Below are positions 31,301 through 41,754 of a DNA stretch of 64,000 bases, piece by piece (position 1 is the stretch's first letter; the number at the start of each line of letters is the position of its first letter). The DNA is taken from positions 4,278,001-4,342,000 of the forward strand of contig OW028741.1 of NCBI GenBank assembly GCA_932294355.1, in the 5' to 3' direction. The notes under the pieces were generated by a model. It was not told where the DNA came from and searched no databases. It saw nothing but the letters and a program-made list of their open reading frames with translations. This DNA is from Aporophyla lueneburgensis (Eukaryota > Arthropoda > Insecta > Lepidoptera > Noctuidae). The position numbers were made by a program, and so were the translations under genes.

Positions 31301-32903
31301 GGCGGAAGGTGAGGACGCTGTGGCGCCTCTCTGTCCACTCCTCAAAGAGGGGACTTACCGCCGCAATTGTGGCGTGCCCAGCGCTGGGTTGCGACAATCG
31401 TACCTCCCCCACCACCCTAGCCCCGCTTTCCTCGCTATTTCACTATCCCTTTCTTTTCCTTCGCATAGAAGTCGTAACATTTAGAGCGTTAAATTTTAAT
31501 ATTTATATTTTTGTATGAAAATTTGATGAACTAAAATATTATGATTTTTTTAAAGTCATAGAACAAAAGTTGTTGATTATGATGGTAGTATCATAGTCCT
31601 GAGAGGTTGCCGGTGTTTAATAAATAACCCTGTATAGACTATAGTCCCTGAATACGGAAGTCATACCAGCCTTTGTGCAAATAGTATGTAACTGTGTATT
31701 CTGAAATTAATTAAATTTTCAGCACGCAGCTTTCTTCATATGCTTGGTGGTGGTGGAGCTGGTGGTGTGTGTGGGCGGGGCGGTGCTCAGTTCGTGGATA
31801 GGGCAGGGTAGTGATCTGCGAGTACATTTCTACAAGAACACCACCTCCGATGATTCGACCACCGACCGATACAGCTTTTGGGATAAACTGCAATATGAAG
31901 TGAGTTTGACAACACAGTAACTAACTTTAAGATAATAGTTTGACACATTGCTCTCTTAGATGTTTCACATTTTCTTGAGATTCCTAAAGTTTTTTTTTTG
32001 TAATTTAGAAAGAGACCGCCGTATATCTCGCCTTTTTAAATGACGTGAGGTTGATGACCTTAATTTCAGTATGCGGACCCGTTGTTCCCGTAGATCCTTT
32101 CCTTAAATTCTCTTTAGATCTTTTTTTTTTTAGTAATTTAGCACTATATTTTATTGAGAGATCAAATTAGATAGAGGATTAGACTAAAAATGCTATTTTA
32201 AAGACGATCCCACACTGACAAGACATTGCCGCCTCCGATGCACTATAGTCATTGACGAAAGTGTTTTCATAGAGTTTTATAATTACATAGAATCCGGTAA
32301 GTAGGTAGTAGCCGCTGCGGCCTGTTATAGCGATTGAGCGGCTTCAGCGCAGCTTGCGCGCGGTCTATGGACACCTTCGGAATTATACTTTAATTATAGT
32401 TTCAACGGGGTCGCCGGCGCCAGTGTTCAGCTAAAAAATTTGCAGTAAAACTGAACAAGCGAATCATTCCTTTAAATCCTAAATTTCTTCCACCCAGAAT
32501 CAATGCTGCGGCGTCGACGGCCCTCAAGACTACTCAATTATGAACCGCGAGATCCCCGCTTCCTGCTGCGTACGCGCACACCCGCTTCGCGAGGGCGGCG
32601 CTCGACGTCACTTGCATTCCAGCTGCCTATCCGACCGGACGTATTATATGCGCGGCTGCGAGGAAGCTCTACGCATCAGAAAGTCTTTCAAAGGAAACAT
32701 TTACATAACAACTGCAATTATTTTTGCTTTGATAGAGGTAATTTGGAATTTATTGAGATTTTTTATGTTATAAACGACATAAATAATAATTACATTTTAC
32801 CTTTCAGGTAATCTGCATCGTGATGGCTTTGGCGATGGCTCGGGCGGTATGGTCTGATCGTCGAAAGCTTCAGGCAAACTTACAGGCGCATTTTGAATCT
32901 TAA
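25127..32903 (+). CDS. Tetraspanin A, exons 2-5
   Basis: Four exons in frame give 231 residues of a tetraspanin, a four-pass membrane scaffold that organises receptors and adhesion proteins at the cell surface or in endosomes. Exon 2 gives the second half of TM1 and all of TM2, exon 3 gives TM3 and the start of the large outer loop, exon 4 gives the loop and most of TM4, and exon 5 the end of TM4 and the tail. The loop has the family signature CCG with PASCC, a further Cys and GC before TM4: six cysteines, three disulfides. An NTT glycosylation site lies in the loop. All three visible introns are phase 0. The exon with the start codon is missing from my model, so about 20 residues are absent. 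The 6.4-kb intron holds a sense LINE and an antisense R1 fragment. Orthology to a named insect Tsp cannot be settled by eye. Confidence 0.9.
25460..25722 (-). repeat. SINE in tetraspanin A intron
   Basis: TATTCCCACTGCTGGGACAC, CCGGTTTCCTCACGATGTTT, and a B-box inverse GGTTCGATCC near 25660. It is a nearly full minus-strand copy just after exon 2. Confidence 0.75.
26395..26525 (+). repeat. SINE tail with embedded palindrome
   Basis: GCATTCGGTTAGACCGACCCC and AAAAAGGTCAGGCAGATGATAATG belong to the CTGGAAGCCGA SINE family. Inside it, GATGAGTACC...TATTTTACA and TGTAAAATATTGGTACTCATC pair across 26411-26462. Confidence 0.55.
27499..28989 (+). pseudogene. Reverse transcriptase, one frameshift
   Basis: The first frame carries FPDLMKSSKVIPLFK and FRPISILPAFSKIFEKLI. 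A one-base insertion near 27782-27789 (just after HNE) shifts it. The second frame resumes at IGFTKGRSTTDAG and holds CDLSKAFDCVHHDTL, GVPQGSILGPFLF and the catalytic FADD (LFADDTS), then the thumb and C-terminus to TGA at 28989. Apart from the frameshift and the lost N-terminal half, the catalytic residues are intact. Its closest relative here is the ORF at 47461-50331. Confidence 0.88.
27499..29943 (+). mobile_element. CR1-superfamily LINE, 5'-truncated
   Basis: Homology to the intact LINE ORF begins near 27499 (YWGISV opposite LWGNSV) and runs through the reverse transcriptase to a 950-bp 3' UTR ending in (TTTTGAT)n at 29926-29943. There is no endonuclease. It lies in sense orientation in the intron of tetraspanin A. 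Confidence 0.85.
30611..31440 (-). mobile_element. R1-type LINE 3' end, longest copy
   Basis: The T-run at 30611-30620 is the minus-strand poly(A) tail, then the shared 3' UTR, then the end of ORF2. The other four copies in this window are shorter versions of this one. It is not in rDNA, so the family is R1-clade but not site-specific for 28S genes. Confidence 0.82.
30993..31434 (-). pseudogene. R1-type ORF2 C-terminus with CCHC finger
   Basis: About 147 codons remain. LTGHGCFGGFLFRIKRED leads into a CCHC zinc finger: C-x2-C (CFHC), then HTVEVC. This is the hallmark end of R1/LOA-type non-LTR polyproteins, after the reverse transcriptase. The frame ends REW then stop at 30993. GC content is far above the surroundings, which also generates long meaningless frames on the + strand here. 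Confidence 0.82.
31723..31899 (+). CDS. Tetraspanin A exon 3 (TM3)
   Basis: 59 codons between acceptor AAATTTTCAG and donor GTGAGT. TM3 is AAFFICLVVVELVVCVGGAVL. The start of the large loop follows, with an NTT glycosylation sequon and FWDKLQYE at the end. Confidence 0.88.
31900..32497 (+). other. Tetraspanin A intron 3
   Basis: A 598-bp phase 0 intron, GTGAGT to CACCCAG. No repeat or gene recognised in it. Confidence 0.7.
32498..32737 (+). CDS. Tetraspanin A exon 4 (large loop, TM4)
   Basis: 80 codons. It opens NQCCGVDGPQDY, then PASCC, HSSC and YMRGC, giving six loop cysteines. GNIYITTAIIFALIE begins TM4. Acceptor TTCTTCCACCCAG, donor GTAATT (weak match). Confidence 0.9.
32808..32903 (+). 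CDS. Tetraspanin A last exon
   Basis: 31 codons plus TAA after acceptor ATTTTACCTTTCAG. VICIVMALAMARAVW completes TM4, followed by a short basic then polar cytoplasmic tail (SDRRKLQANLQAHFES). Confidence 0.87.
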   Translation, partial: VICIVMALAMARAVWSDRRKLQANLQAHFES

Positions 32904-33080
32904 TATGAACGTAGGAGCACCTTGCAGCTAGAGGCTTTGCACACTCGGGCGCACAGATCATCGTCACGGCATAGCAACTAGAGTAACGAGTCATATCAAA
33001 TTCAGTATTCTAGTCCTTTATTCTTAAATCAGTATTATAATGTACCTAAGAGGGTTCAATATTATTTGGAAAGTAATACG

Positions 33081-33086
33081 AATAAA
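33081..33086 (+). terminator. Poly(A) signal of tetraspanin A
   Basis: AATAAA 178 nt after the stop codon, the first canonical signal in the 3' UTR. Confidence 0.55.
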
Positions 33087-33099
33087 TATTAAAAGTTAA

Positions 33100-34750
33100 A
33101 ACGTTAACTTCTAAAGTGCTGAGTTTTGAATTTTCAAGTTCAATTTAAAATTCTTGCTAGTAAATTTCGACACAACGTAAAAATTGGTAAATAAATGAAT
33201 AATATTCGTGAAATCTATAAAACGGTATCTGGAATCGTAAAAACTAAATATCACAATAATATACCTAATCTAACTTAGTCAAAAATTCTCCCCACCCAGA
33301 TAATTACTTAATAGGTAGTTTAAGTTTTAGTCAGGTAATTAAAATAGAATAAGTTAGATGTCTTATTTAAAGTTCTAGTCAACTTCGTTAGTATAAGTCA
33401 TTTGAAGTCATAGTTTTGAAGGCAAAACTTAACTAAGTTAAATTTTGGATTTAATGTTATTGAAAGTTAAAATCACTACTTATACATTATTTTGGAATCT
33501 AATAAATTTATGTCAAATCTTCACACCTGTAATTTCTTTACGTAAAATATAAGTAACATGTTAGAATAATTATAATTAAGTATCCATAGTTTTCCATTCA
33601 ACTTTATATAATGTAATACAGTTTATACTAGTACGGGGAACAGACTGAATCAGTTCTGGGCAAACAACCATAATATGTACTTACCCACTCAAATGTCCAA
33701 CCCGCGCGCGATTATCTCCCCAACCGTCCGGGCATCAAATGTCACTTTCTTTTTTACGACATTGCGAAACTTTCTCCACAAAAACGATTACGACTGAAAA
33801 ACTACTATAGCTATATTCTAATAAGAAATACTCACGGAAAGCTAATAAGATATCGAATTCTAATTGGAAAAAACTAAATTAATCAAACAAAAAGCTAATA
33901 AGATATTGAATTCTAATTAGAAAATAAAGTCGGGGATTTCAAAAAAATATCGTATTTATTTTTTATTTCGTGTTTTACAAGAAAAGTATAATAGTTACTA
34001 GGCAAAATTATTTTTATTATAATAGTACATAATATACCCTTCAAAATGACACCAATATCTAAATATAAATATTTAGTTTTCTATCAAGAAAAAACAAATA
34101 CTTCTCAAAAGGTCCCCGAGCCAACACTAAAATCATGAATTACGAGTTGCGTTTGAATAATTTGTAGACCCCATCTCAATATATTTCGTTTGTAAATAGC
34201 TGTTATAGTGCTAATAGTAAAGTATTCTCTTATATTTAAGCATTTATTTAACAAAAACAACTAATTCGAAAAATGGATCAACTACAAACAACGAACAATG
34301 TCCGCGCGGTCATCATAAAACTTTTCCAGCTATATTATTCCATGTAAACGTTTCGAAATTGGCGTAGTAATGCACATTTCGTAAAGGAAATATCTTCACG
34401 TTTAATTTGATGCACAATAACAACATAAATGTGGTATAAAAACAGAAAACTTACCATATTTTAGTTGGAGATCCACACACAAACATAGTTCACTAGACAA
34501 CAAGGATGAACTGTCATTTTCTTTTTTTTTTCTAAATTTTTTTTTTTTTTTTTTTAATTTATTCCTGACCATGGATACATGTCCTTCAGTCGTAATCATT
34601 AAACATACTACTCTTATTCTCAGCTAAGTACATCCCGAAACAATTAAATTTTTTCTACAGTATTCAGTAAATATCTAAATAATGAATTGAAATAAACTGT
34701 GTTGGAAAGTAATTCCTGAACGTGGCGGGGAACACATAAAAGAGTTTTGT
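33100..34750. other. AT-rich intergenic sequence
   Basis: No gene seen. A direct repeat of AGCTAATAAGATAT-GAATTCTAATT occurs at about 33840 and 33892. Long A and T runs are frequent. Confidence 0.45.
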
Positions 34751-34754
34751 TCTG

Positions 34755-34967
34755 CTATATCACTAATTTCACATTATGTACTGTTGTATTCTCTTCCGTT
34801 TCATCTTCACATTCTTCATCTTCAAAGTTTTCGTGTGATTCGTTCTCAATTAGTAGCAAATCATAGATCTCGTCGTGGAATAAAGCAGCTGTTTCAATGT
34901 TAACATTTTCGTAGAAATCTGAACTGTTAACATCAATTTCTTCAACATTATTTGGTTTTTCATCCAT
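34755..34967 (-). CDS. Acidic ORF, uncertain
   Basis: 70 codons from ATG at 34967 to TAG, very rich in Glu, Asp and Asn (for example ENFEDEECEDETEEN). Codon choice looks ordinary rather than random. Upstream on the minus strand is GATTGGCGGGAAAG, a good E2F-type site (TTTCCCGCC on +, 35017) with a CCAAT on the other strand. It could be the first exon of a gene, the acidic start of a DNA transposon protein, or chance. I recognise no domain. Confidence 0.3.
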   Translation of the reverse strand: MDEKPNNVEEIDVNSSDFYENVNIETAALFHDEIYDLLLIENESHENFEDEECEDETEENTTVHNVKLVI

Positions 34968-35190
34968 ATCTTGAATTATATTAATAAATATAAAATTATT
35001 GAAAACTTTTTGTATCTTTCCCGCCAATCACCATTTTCCTTCTCCCTAAATTTTATGTTGCCGGTCCATAGATGAAATTCACTCTACTGGATGACAAATC
35101 TCATATAGCGACATCTAGTATTTCTCTAATGTACGACTATCAAAGGACTGTAGCGATAAACACGTTTCAAGTGACGAATGACGCATAAAA

Positions 35191-35262
35191 CGTCCATGGT
35201 TACAAAAGTAACCATGGACGTTTCGACGAAATTTTATTTGGTTACTTTTGTAACCATGGACG
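35191..35262. repeat. Palindrome plus third copy
   Basis: CGTCCATGGTTAC and its exact inverse, with a 4-nt AAAA loop, fill 35191-35220. GGTTACTTTTGTAACCATGG repeats the core at 35240-35262. Confidence 0.8.
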
Positions 35263-35766
35263 GTTGAGTGGGTCAGATACCTCAGACAAGAATTTTACCT
35301 ACCTGTACTGCTTATGAGATACTACTTATTGAAATTTGTGCTAGGTTGTTTTTATTATTTGGCAAATAAAGATGTTTTTTTTTTTTTTTATATATATATT
35401 TTTCCAAATAACTTTCCTTTTTACTTATATAATTTTTGCCACATTCCATTCACAGTGATCCAACAGCAACCTTATTGTAATAACAATAAAGATCACTGTA
35501 ATCTTCAAAGTCTTGTCAGTGGCATCAGCTCAAAAACAAACCTTATTAAAACGTGTATAAAAATCATTGTGATTTTGACAGTGATATAAATTCCAGGGTA
35601 AATGAACTGGAAATTAAGGAACAACTCGTGTGAGTTAACTAGTCACTTTGCATGAATGCGATTCCCCCGTACTGTACTGGAAAGTACTGTACGTGTGACG
35701 TCACAGTGCGAAGTGTCCAGTTTACTTGCACGGGTTGTATGTACCTAGATCTACATCAGTCATCAC

Positions 35767-36009
35767 CTCCGGTGCAACAACGTCACTTAAGCAAATTTTG
35801 TCAAAATTGATCTAAGTATGAGAAAAAGTATTTAGCTAATGTACCCCTTTGTTAAATGTTCGCTTTAACTTTAATATGAAGTTCAAAGTTGTAGTTTAAA
35901 TATTAACAGTTAATTTCTTTAGTCAATACATTATAATAGGATGTGGAATTTTCAAACGCTTCTCCCGAAATATTATATATTTTGCATAAGTGACGTTGTT
36001 GCACCGGAG
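35767..36009. mobile_element. MITE with ~29-bp inverted ends
   Basis: CTCCGGTGCAACAACGTCAC at the left and its inverse GTGACGTTGTTGCACCGGAG at the right, extending inward to TTA(A/T)GCAAA. It is 243 bp, AT-rich inside, with no ORF. Confidence 0.75.
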
Positions 36010-37798
36010 ATGCGATTATCATAAGTTATTAATTAATTTAGTTTAACATAGGTACAAATAATAGTAATATTTAAAGATAATAAAGAGTACACGTGTTATG
36101 CCAGAAGACGAACAAATGTTTGTTATTAAATAGGTAATCGAGCCGGCTATATTCCAATTATTAATGAAAATAAATTTGGATAATAAATAAAAAAAAAACA
36201 ATCATACACAGCAAATTGAATTATGAAATGTCAATAGAAAATACTGATGTCAGTTTAGTATACAATACTAATGTCAATATACAAAACTTATGTCAAGGAA
36301 ATGTAAAATTACTGTCTTTAGATTTTTGGCTGTTTTAAATTCCGAAATACTGTAATATGGTCCGTAAGAGTGGTACAATAATCTAGTAAATTTGTCTCTG
36401 GGGATAAAAGGTACAATAGTTTAGTATTTTGTTTTGAGTCAATATAGCTAATCTGTGATAATAATAGTAGTGAAAAATCATCTTTGGCTGTCAATAATAG
36501 AAGCCGTGTCGGGACCAATGATTTGTAGTTTGTAAATAACAGCTAAAAAGCTATTTAGTTTCGCCTTTTCGAATGTGTTCATGCACGCATTGTTTTAATA
36601 ATCACGAATTTAAGGCGCTATTATACCATCAATCTTTAAATATACAAAGTAACGCTCAGCGTTATTAAAATATCATTCTGTCTCGGTTGTCTTCATACGA
36701 TGGTCTGAAACGGAACGATGTTCTAGTCGTCTAGCGTTTAATGTGTTCAGTGATTTGTGGAACAAGTGAGCTTAAGAGTATTTGCTTGTATTAAGTGTGC
36801 CTTATTTTATTTGTTTTTAAAGCGTGCCTTAATAACTATAAGGATAATCATTTAGTAGAACTACAGTATGTTAATTAATGACCTGCGTGCGTAAAAGAGA
36901 ATTCTACTTTTTGAAAAATTAGATTTTTGGGAGAAATATAATAAAAAATCAACACATAATAAATTTTCTAAATACAAAAAAATAATAAAATAGTTTAAAA
37001 TTCATCGTTAATCGACGTACTGTACTAAGTATAATTAGTATTAAGTACCTACTTTGATATTATAAATTTAATTATTTAATAAAATAAGTACGGGTAGTAG
37101 TAAGTAAGTAAGGGTACGAATACTACAAAAAATCGTTAAATCAAGCCAACACGACTTAATTAGGAGTAGTATAAAATATCTATTTTATTTAAATTTATCT
37201 TTTTTTTCTCCTAAGACTTCCTTTGTCCACTGGAGATGACAACGAGTGAAATTAATAGATTTTAGAACAGTTTTAAAACTAACCTAATTTTTAATATACT
37301 CCATGCAACTTTTATCGTCTTACAACGTCAGCCATTTTAATGTATATGATTCAAGCTAGGCATTCGACATAACGTGTCCAGATTGAAGAACCACCTTTAT
37401 GTGTAGTAGGTATATACAATATGGAGAAATACGACACTAAATTAAACTCCATTCAAAATGACGTTAGCAATCTGTATACAAAAATTAAACCAGTCAATTA
37501 CACTAGAGTAAATGAAAATAATAATAATATTTAAAAATAATGATAAAATAATTAAATTAAATTTTTATTTTGTTAGAAAATTGGTATAAAAATCGAGAAC
37601 ACCCAAATACTCCGAAATATTTTATTCCGAATTTCGATGTTCCAATGTTCAAAAGTCCGAATTTCATAATACCTATATATAATTATAATGTCTATTATGA
37701 AAAATCACGAAATTTATTTTACCGAAAGTCGTAAATGCGATATGTTAGTTTTCCGATTTTCATACGTTCGAAGAATCAAATGCTCGAAGGGTTCTCTG
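36010..37798. other. AT-rich intergenic sequence
   Basis: No gene supported. At about 36745-36775 a TCAGT followed by GTGAGC could be a non-coding first exon and donor, but there is nothing to link it to. Confidence 0.35.
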
Positions 37799-37910
37799 CC
37801 TGCTTGCATGTTGCATGCCTGCTTTTATGTTACATGCTTGCTTGCATGCTGCATGTCTGCTTGCACGCTGCATGCCTGCTTGCATGCTGCATGCTTGCTT
37901 GCATGTTTTT
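37799..37910. repeat. 19-bp minisatellite, ~5.6 copies
   Basis: The unit is CCTGCTTGCATGCTGCATG, with units starting at 37799, 37818, 37837, 37856, 37875 and 37894, differing by one to five bases. It creates Cys/Leu-rich frames that are not genes. Confidence 0.85.
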
Positions 37911-38559
37911 TAATTCTACCTCCTCATACTAAACATTTATACTTCTCTCTGACGAGCAATTATGTGTTTATTTGCCTCGCTGTTCGGTTTTACAAGGCGT
38001 TTTAATTTCGGAATTGTATTAATCTGTATTTTAAGCATCGGAATTAGTATTTTTTATGTTTAGAATTATCATTAAGTTGGACTTTTTGTTATTCGATCTA
38101 TTGAAACTCGGTATTTTGAGAATAGTAATTATAAACGTTAGGAATATTTAAATTTAGGAATTATAAAAATAGGAGTAATGATAAGTCGGAGTTGTTATAT
38201 TTGGAATTTTGAATCATTCGGAATTATGAAAATCGGTATTTTGAAATTCGTATTTATGACTGTCGGAATAAAGTTTTTCGTATTTAAGTAGTGTACTCAT
38301 AAAAATCAATACACACACAATCGATACAAACATTGTAGACAATAAAATTACTGTCTTATTCTGTCGTAATGTCTTTGTTGTCCTATTTCTATTTCCACAT
38401 TGTTTAAAAATATTGTGTATGCAGATAGTAAAATTTTTTTTTTTCGAAATTACTTCAGTAATCGCATTCAAACGTTTAACCTAATTAAGACTTACATACT
38501 TATTTCTTAGCTACGGTTGCTTTTCTAAATGTCTACAATTTCTTTTTCCAAATGAACAA
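37911..38559. other. No gene recognised
   Basis: AT-rich, with many GGAATTA/TTCGGAAT-like words giving a weakly repetitive look. Confidence 0.35.
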
Positions 38560-38850
38560 TGACTTAGCATCGGATATTCAGTGGTTCCGAATCGATGACC
38601 GTTGGGGTAGACGTGTTCTTGAGTGGTGCATGCCGAAGGCGGATAGCAAGTTTTTGTGGCGCAGTCTGGGAGAAGCCTATGTCCAGCGGTGGACTATAAT
38701 ACGCGGAGTTGATTCGGCAACCTTAAGGTAAGCCTCCCTCAGGCTAGGTTGAGCGACGATCTTGGAAAGGTGGTAGCAGCTGGATGAGAGTTGCCAAAAA
38801 TGGAATTGAGCGTGGAAACGCCCATGTCCAGCAGGGGACTGCTGTAGACT
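38560..38850 (+). repeat. RTE-like LINE 3' tails, doubled
   Basis: Two successive LINE-tail phrases, GGCGCAGTCTGGGAGAAGCC...GTCCAGCGGTGGAC and GCCCATGTCCAGCAGGGGAC, end in (TGA)n. They look like eroded 3' ends of RTE-type LINEs. Confidence 0.5.
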
Positions 38851-39772
38851 GATGATGATGAGGTTCACCGTTGTAAGGCGACGAAAATGCCTCTTTGTAT
38901 GTATACACCATTTCTTGTTTTGTTACTTTATTAGGGTTATGTAAACTAATATTCAATTTAATGTAAATTATATTCAAGGCAAATGATGTAAGGGTACAAT
39001 AAACTTTATAGCGCCTTAGTGTCTTATTCCCTTTTTGTGGAAAGACGTAGTATGCTTTAAATGTAGTTTATTTTATTTTATTATACATTCTAAGTTTTGC
39101 CATGTTATTGGTTGTATATAGGCAGAGCACAGTCAAGTAAAAAAAATCGTTACCATGCCAAACATTTTAATGAAAAGATTGAAATATAACCTTTCAAGTA
39201 AATAATTATACAAAATATAATAACTGTTAGAAAATTCACTCCGTTAAAAATCCGTAAATCCGTAAATTCTTAAGAATGAAGAAAAAAATTTATACAAAAT
39301 AAACTTCAAGTAAATAAAGATTTTAAAAAGGGGTATTTTACATATTTTCAAAATTGGAAAGAAAAACATCGAGGTTTGTCGTTAGGAGCACTGGGTTTTG
39401 CTTAAGTAACGTCAAATTAAATATTTTTTTTAAATCAGGCCAATGCATTTCTAAGCATTATTATTTTTGTAGGCTTATTTTTCAGTTTCAGATATTTTAA
39501 AAATATTTTTGCTTTTTTGTGGTGTTTGGTTTCTAGAAAATAATTAGTTTAGTAAGAGTTTAAAACTCGCTAGTTTTTAAAGGTATGGGTATAAATAAAA
39601 TAAATAAATAAGATTCTAGACTCGTACGTAGCCATCATGTCAATTACACCGTAGATGCTTGGCGCGTTTTCACGCGTTTTAAGAATTCAGTTGCCCTAAT
39701 AACTTAATTTTTTCTGAATTCATTTGCCTTAATAAGTTAAAATTACTTATAGGGAATTAGAAGATAATTTAT

Positions 39773-39834
39773 GTACAGGCTGTTTCCAAAAAACGCATCC
39801 ACACGACGTATATTTTTTTGGAAACAGCCTGTAC
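39773..39834. repeat. Perfect 21-bp inverted repeat
   Basis: GTACAGGCTGTTTCCAAAAA(A) and its exact inverse are separated by 20 nt. It could be the two ends of a deleted DNA transposon. Confidence 0.8.
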
Positions 39835-40687
39835 CATTTAAGTAAGCTTGTCCTTTACAGCATTAGTAATTAGGTAGGTAACTAAATAAATAGTATTAAT
39901 TTAAGTATATTAGGTACTAATATATTAAAACAAAATATGGGTAGTATATGCCACGAATTAAATGGAAATTACGGGGATCTGGTAGTACGGTTTTGTTAAT
40001 TAGGCGTAAGTCAACGAATCTTTTATTTAAATTTGAAGTCTGTATATATTACAACTTTAGCAAGTTTCCAGGTCATTAAGTTTATAAATTATTTTCCTGA
40101 TTCAATTACTTCCCTGAACTTCATTAGTAATAATATGGATTGGTCTTTATTGCACACCAAAAAGAAAACACAAAGTTAAAATGTTAACAATATATAGCAA
40201 TACAATTTTCTTTTTTATCGCTATTTAAGAAACCGTTGAATTCGGATCATTCATTGGCCACGGAAATGATAAAACTCATTTTATTCTGAAAAATATTATG
40301 AAAAATTAAATTAATTATTAATAAAAAAAATAATGTTAAAGTTATCAATAATATCTTTTTAATACACATAAAATAATATCCCGACTGTGTTCCCGAACTG
40401 TAAAGGCAGACAGGCACGTCGCCGTCGGTCGCAACGGTGCGACTCCATTCTGGCAGATCGATTTCCGGAGAGTTCTCATAAAAATTGTTCTACTAGTGTC
40501 GCGTCGCGTTGTCGCGTCCCGCCTGTTTGCTGAGTCTTTGGGTAAAGTTTCTATTACTTTTCGGTATACCAAAATTATAAATATATTCCCCTCTCTTCTT
40601 GCTTTTGTTGTAATCATAGACCATGTAAATAGCACTGTTTTTATTTCTTGTCGATTCCTACTTGTTTTCTGCTTATTAATTCGCGAT
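39835..40687. other. No gene recognised
   Basis: AT-rich, apart from 40400-40530, which has a piece related to the GC-rich hairpin at 17528 (GTCGCGTCGCGTTGTCGCG). Confidence 0.4.
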
Positions 40688-40995
40688 TAGGGTAACTTAG
40701 CCCTCGGAGGGGTAGGGTGTGGTAGGTCTAAGATAGCTTAGTGTAACATAAGCCCGTGGATAGTAGGGCGTGGTAGTTCTAAGATAGTTTAGGGTAATAT
40801 AGTCCTCAGAGGGTAGGGTGTGGAAGTTTGAAGATAGCTTATGAAAACATTAGCCTTCGGACGGGTATCGCGTGGTATTTCGAAGAGAGCTTAGGGTAAT
40901 ATAAGCCCTCGGAGGGGTAGGGCGTGGAAGTTCTACGTTAGTTTAGGGTAACTTAAGCCCTCGGAGGGGTAGGGCGTGGTAGTTCTAAGATAGCG
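40688..40995. repeat. 51-bp minisatellite, six copies
   Basis: Units start TAGGGTAA at about 40688, 40739, 40790, 40840, 40892 and 40944. Consensus blocks are AAGCCCTCGGAGGGGTAGGG, CGTGGTAGTTCTAAGATAG. Period 50-52. The last two units are the most alike. Confidence 0.88.
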
Positions 40996-41754
40996 ACTAG
41001 ATTTAAGGAGTAGTGTTTTAGTATTTAAGGACCAATGATGACGTCCATATTATTAAGTGCGCACTATAGGGACCTAAGTATGTATATAAGTATTATCTAG
41101 ACATAATTAAGTAATACATTTCAAAGTTATACACGCAAAAATATTGTAACTTTTTTAGTATTGGGTATATTATTCTAAATTATCACAGCACCGACTCAGC
41201 AGAATGTTCGATCAAAAGATTATAGGTAAAGATAAAAATTTGATGACTATATCAAAGTTTTTTGAGCACAATTCTGTAGATCACCCTCTATAGTCTTCAT
41301 GCAATAATAATTAGGATAATTGTTAGGTTTTTTAACCCTTTGGCCGGTCGAGTGCAAGAAAAGTGTAGAGCGATAATCTGTAGCGGATCTTACCTCTGTT
41401 TTAATGACAATATCCAGGTTATAATTTCTGTATATCTTTGGTATATCCTTCATATACCTACATAAAAAACAACAGTATTAAAAATTCTGCTTTCAAAAAT
41501 CATTAAGTAAACAATCTAGAATATAAAAAGAAACTCCAGTTGTGCCTTCTCATATTCAAATTATATTTCTTATTAAAGTCCTCTATTATTGTCTCCCTTT
41601 CAGTCAAAATATATACATAGAACAAGTAAGCCGCCTGTAATTGCTTTGAAAATTAATCGAAACAAGATTAAGGATTTCATTCAAGTAAATTGAAAGCTTA
41701 ATATTTCTAAACTGTGTTTTCTTTATCGAGTCTAATTTATTGAACAAACATGGT

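Larger units (their letters stand above)
30442..31634. mobile_element. TIR element split by an R1 insertion
   Basis: The left arm from 30442 (TACAGGGTTATTTGTAAAAC, GGCAACCTCTCAGGACTAT, CATAATCAACAACTTTTGTT) reappears inverted at about 31523-31634. The arms are around 110 bp with a few mismatches, and both outer ends abut TA. The R1 fragment at 30611-31440 sits between the arms, so it jumped into an older element. Confidence 0.75.

Noticed and set aside
30855..31518. Long + strand frames (up to 209 codons) over the GC-rich block
   Set aside because: They are shadows of the minus-strand R1-type ORF2 end, which has a clear CCHC finger; the + frames have no domain.
36745..36780. TCAGT initiator followed by a donor-like GTGAGC
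   Set aside because: No TATA box at the right distance and no downstream exon to join.
37799..37910. Regular repeats as a CRISPR array
   Set aside because: Head-to-tail units without spacers, in a eukaryotic genome.
37688..38005. Two overlapping Cys/Leu-rich frames
   Set aside because: They are produced by a 19-bp minisatellite read in two frames; not a cysteine-rich protein gene.
40688..40995. TTAGGG-containing repeat as interstitial telomere sequence
   Set aside because: The unit is 51 bp with one TTAGGG each; lepidopteran telomeres are (TTAGG)n and no such run is present.
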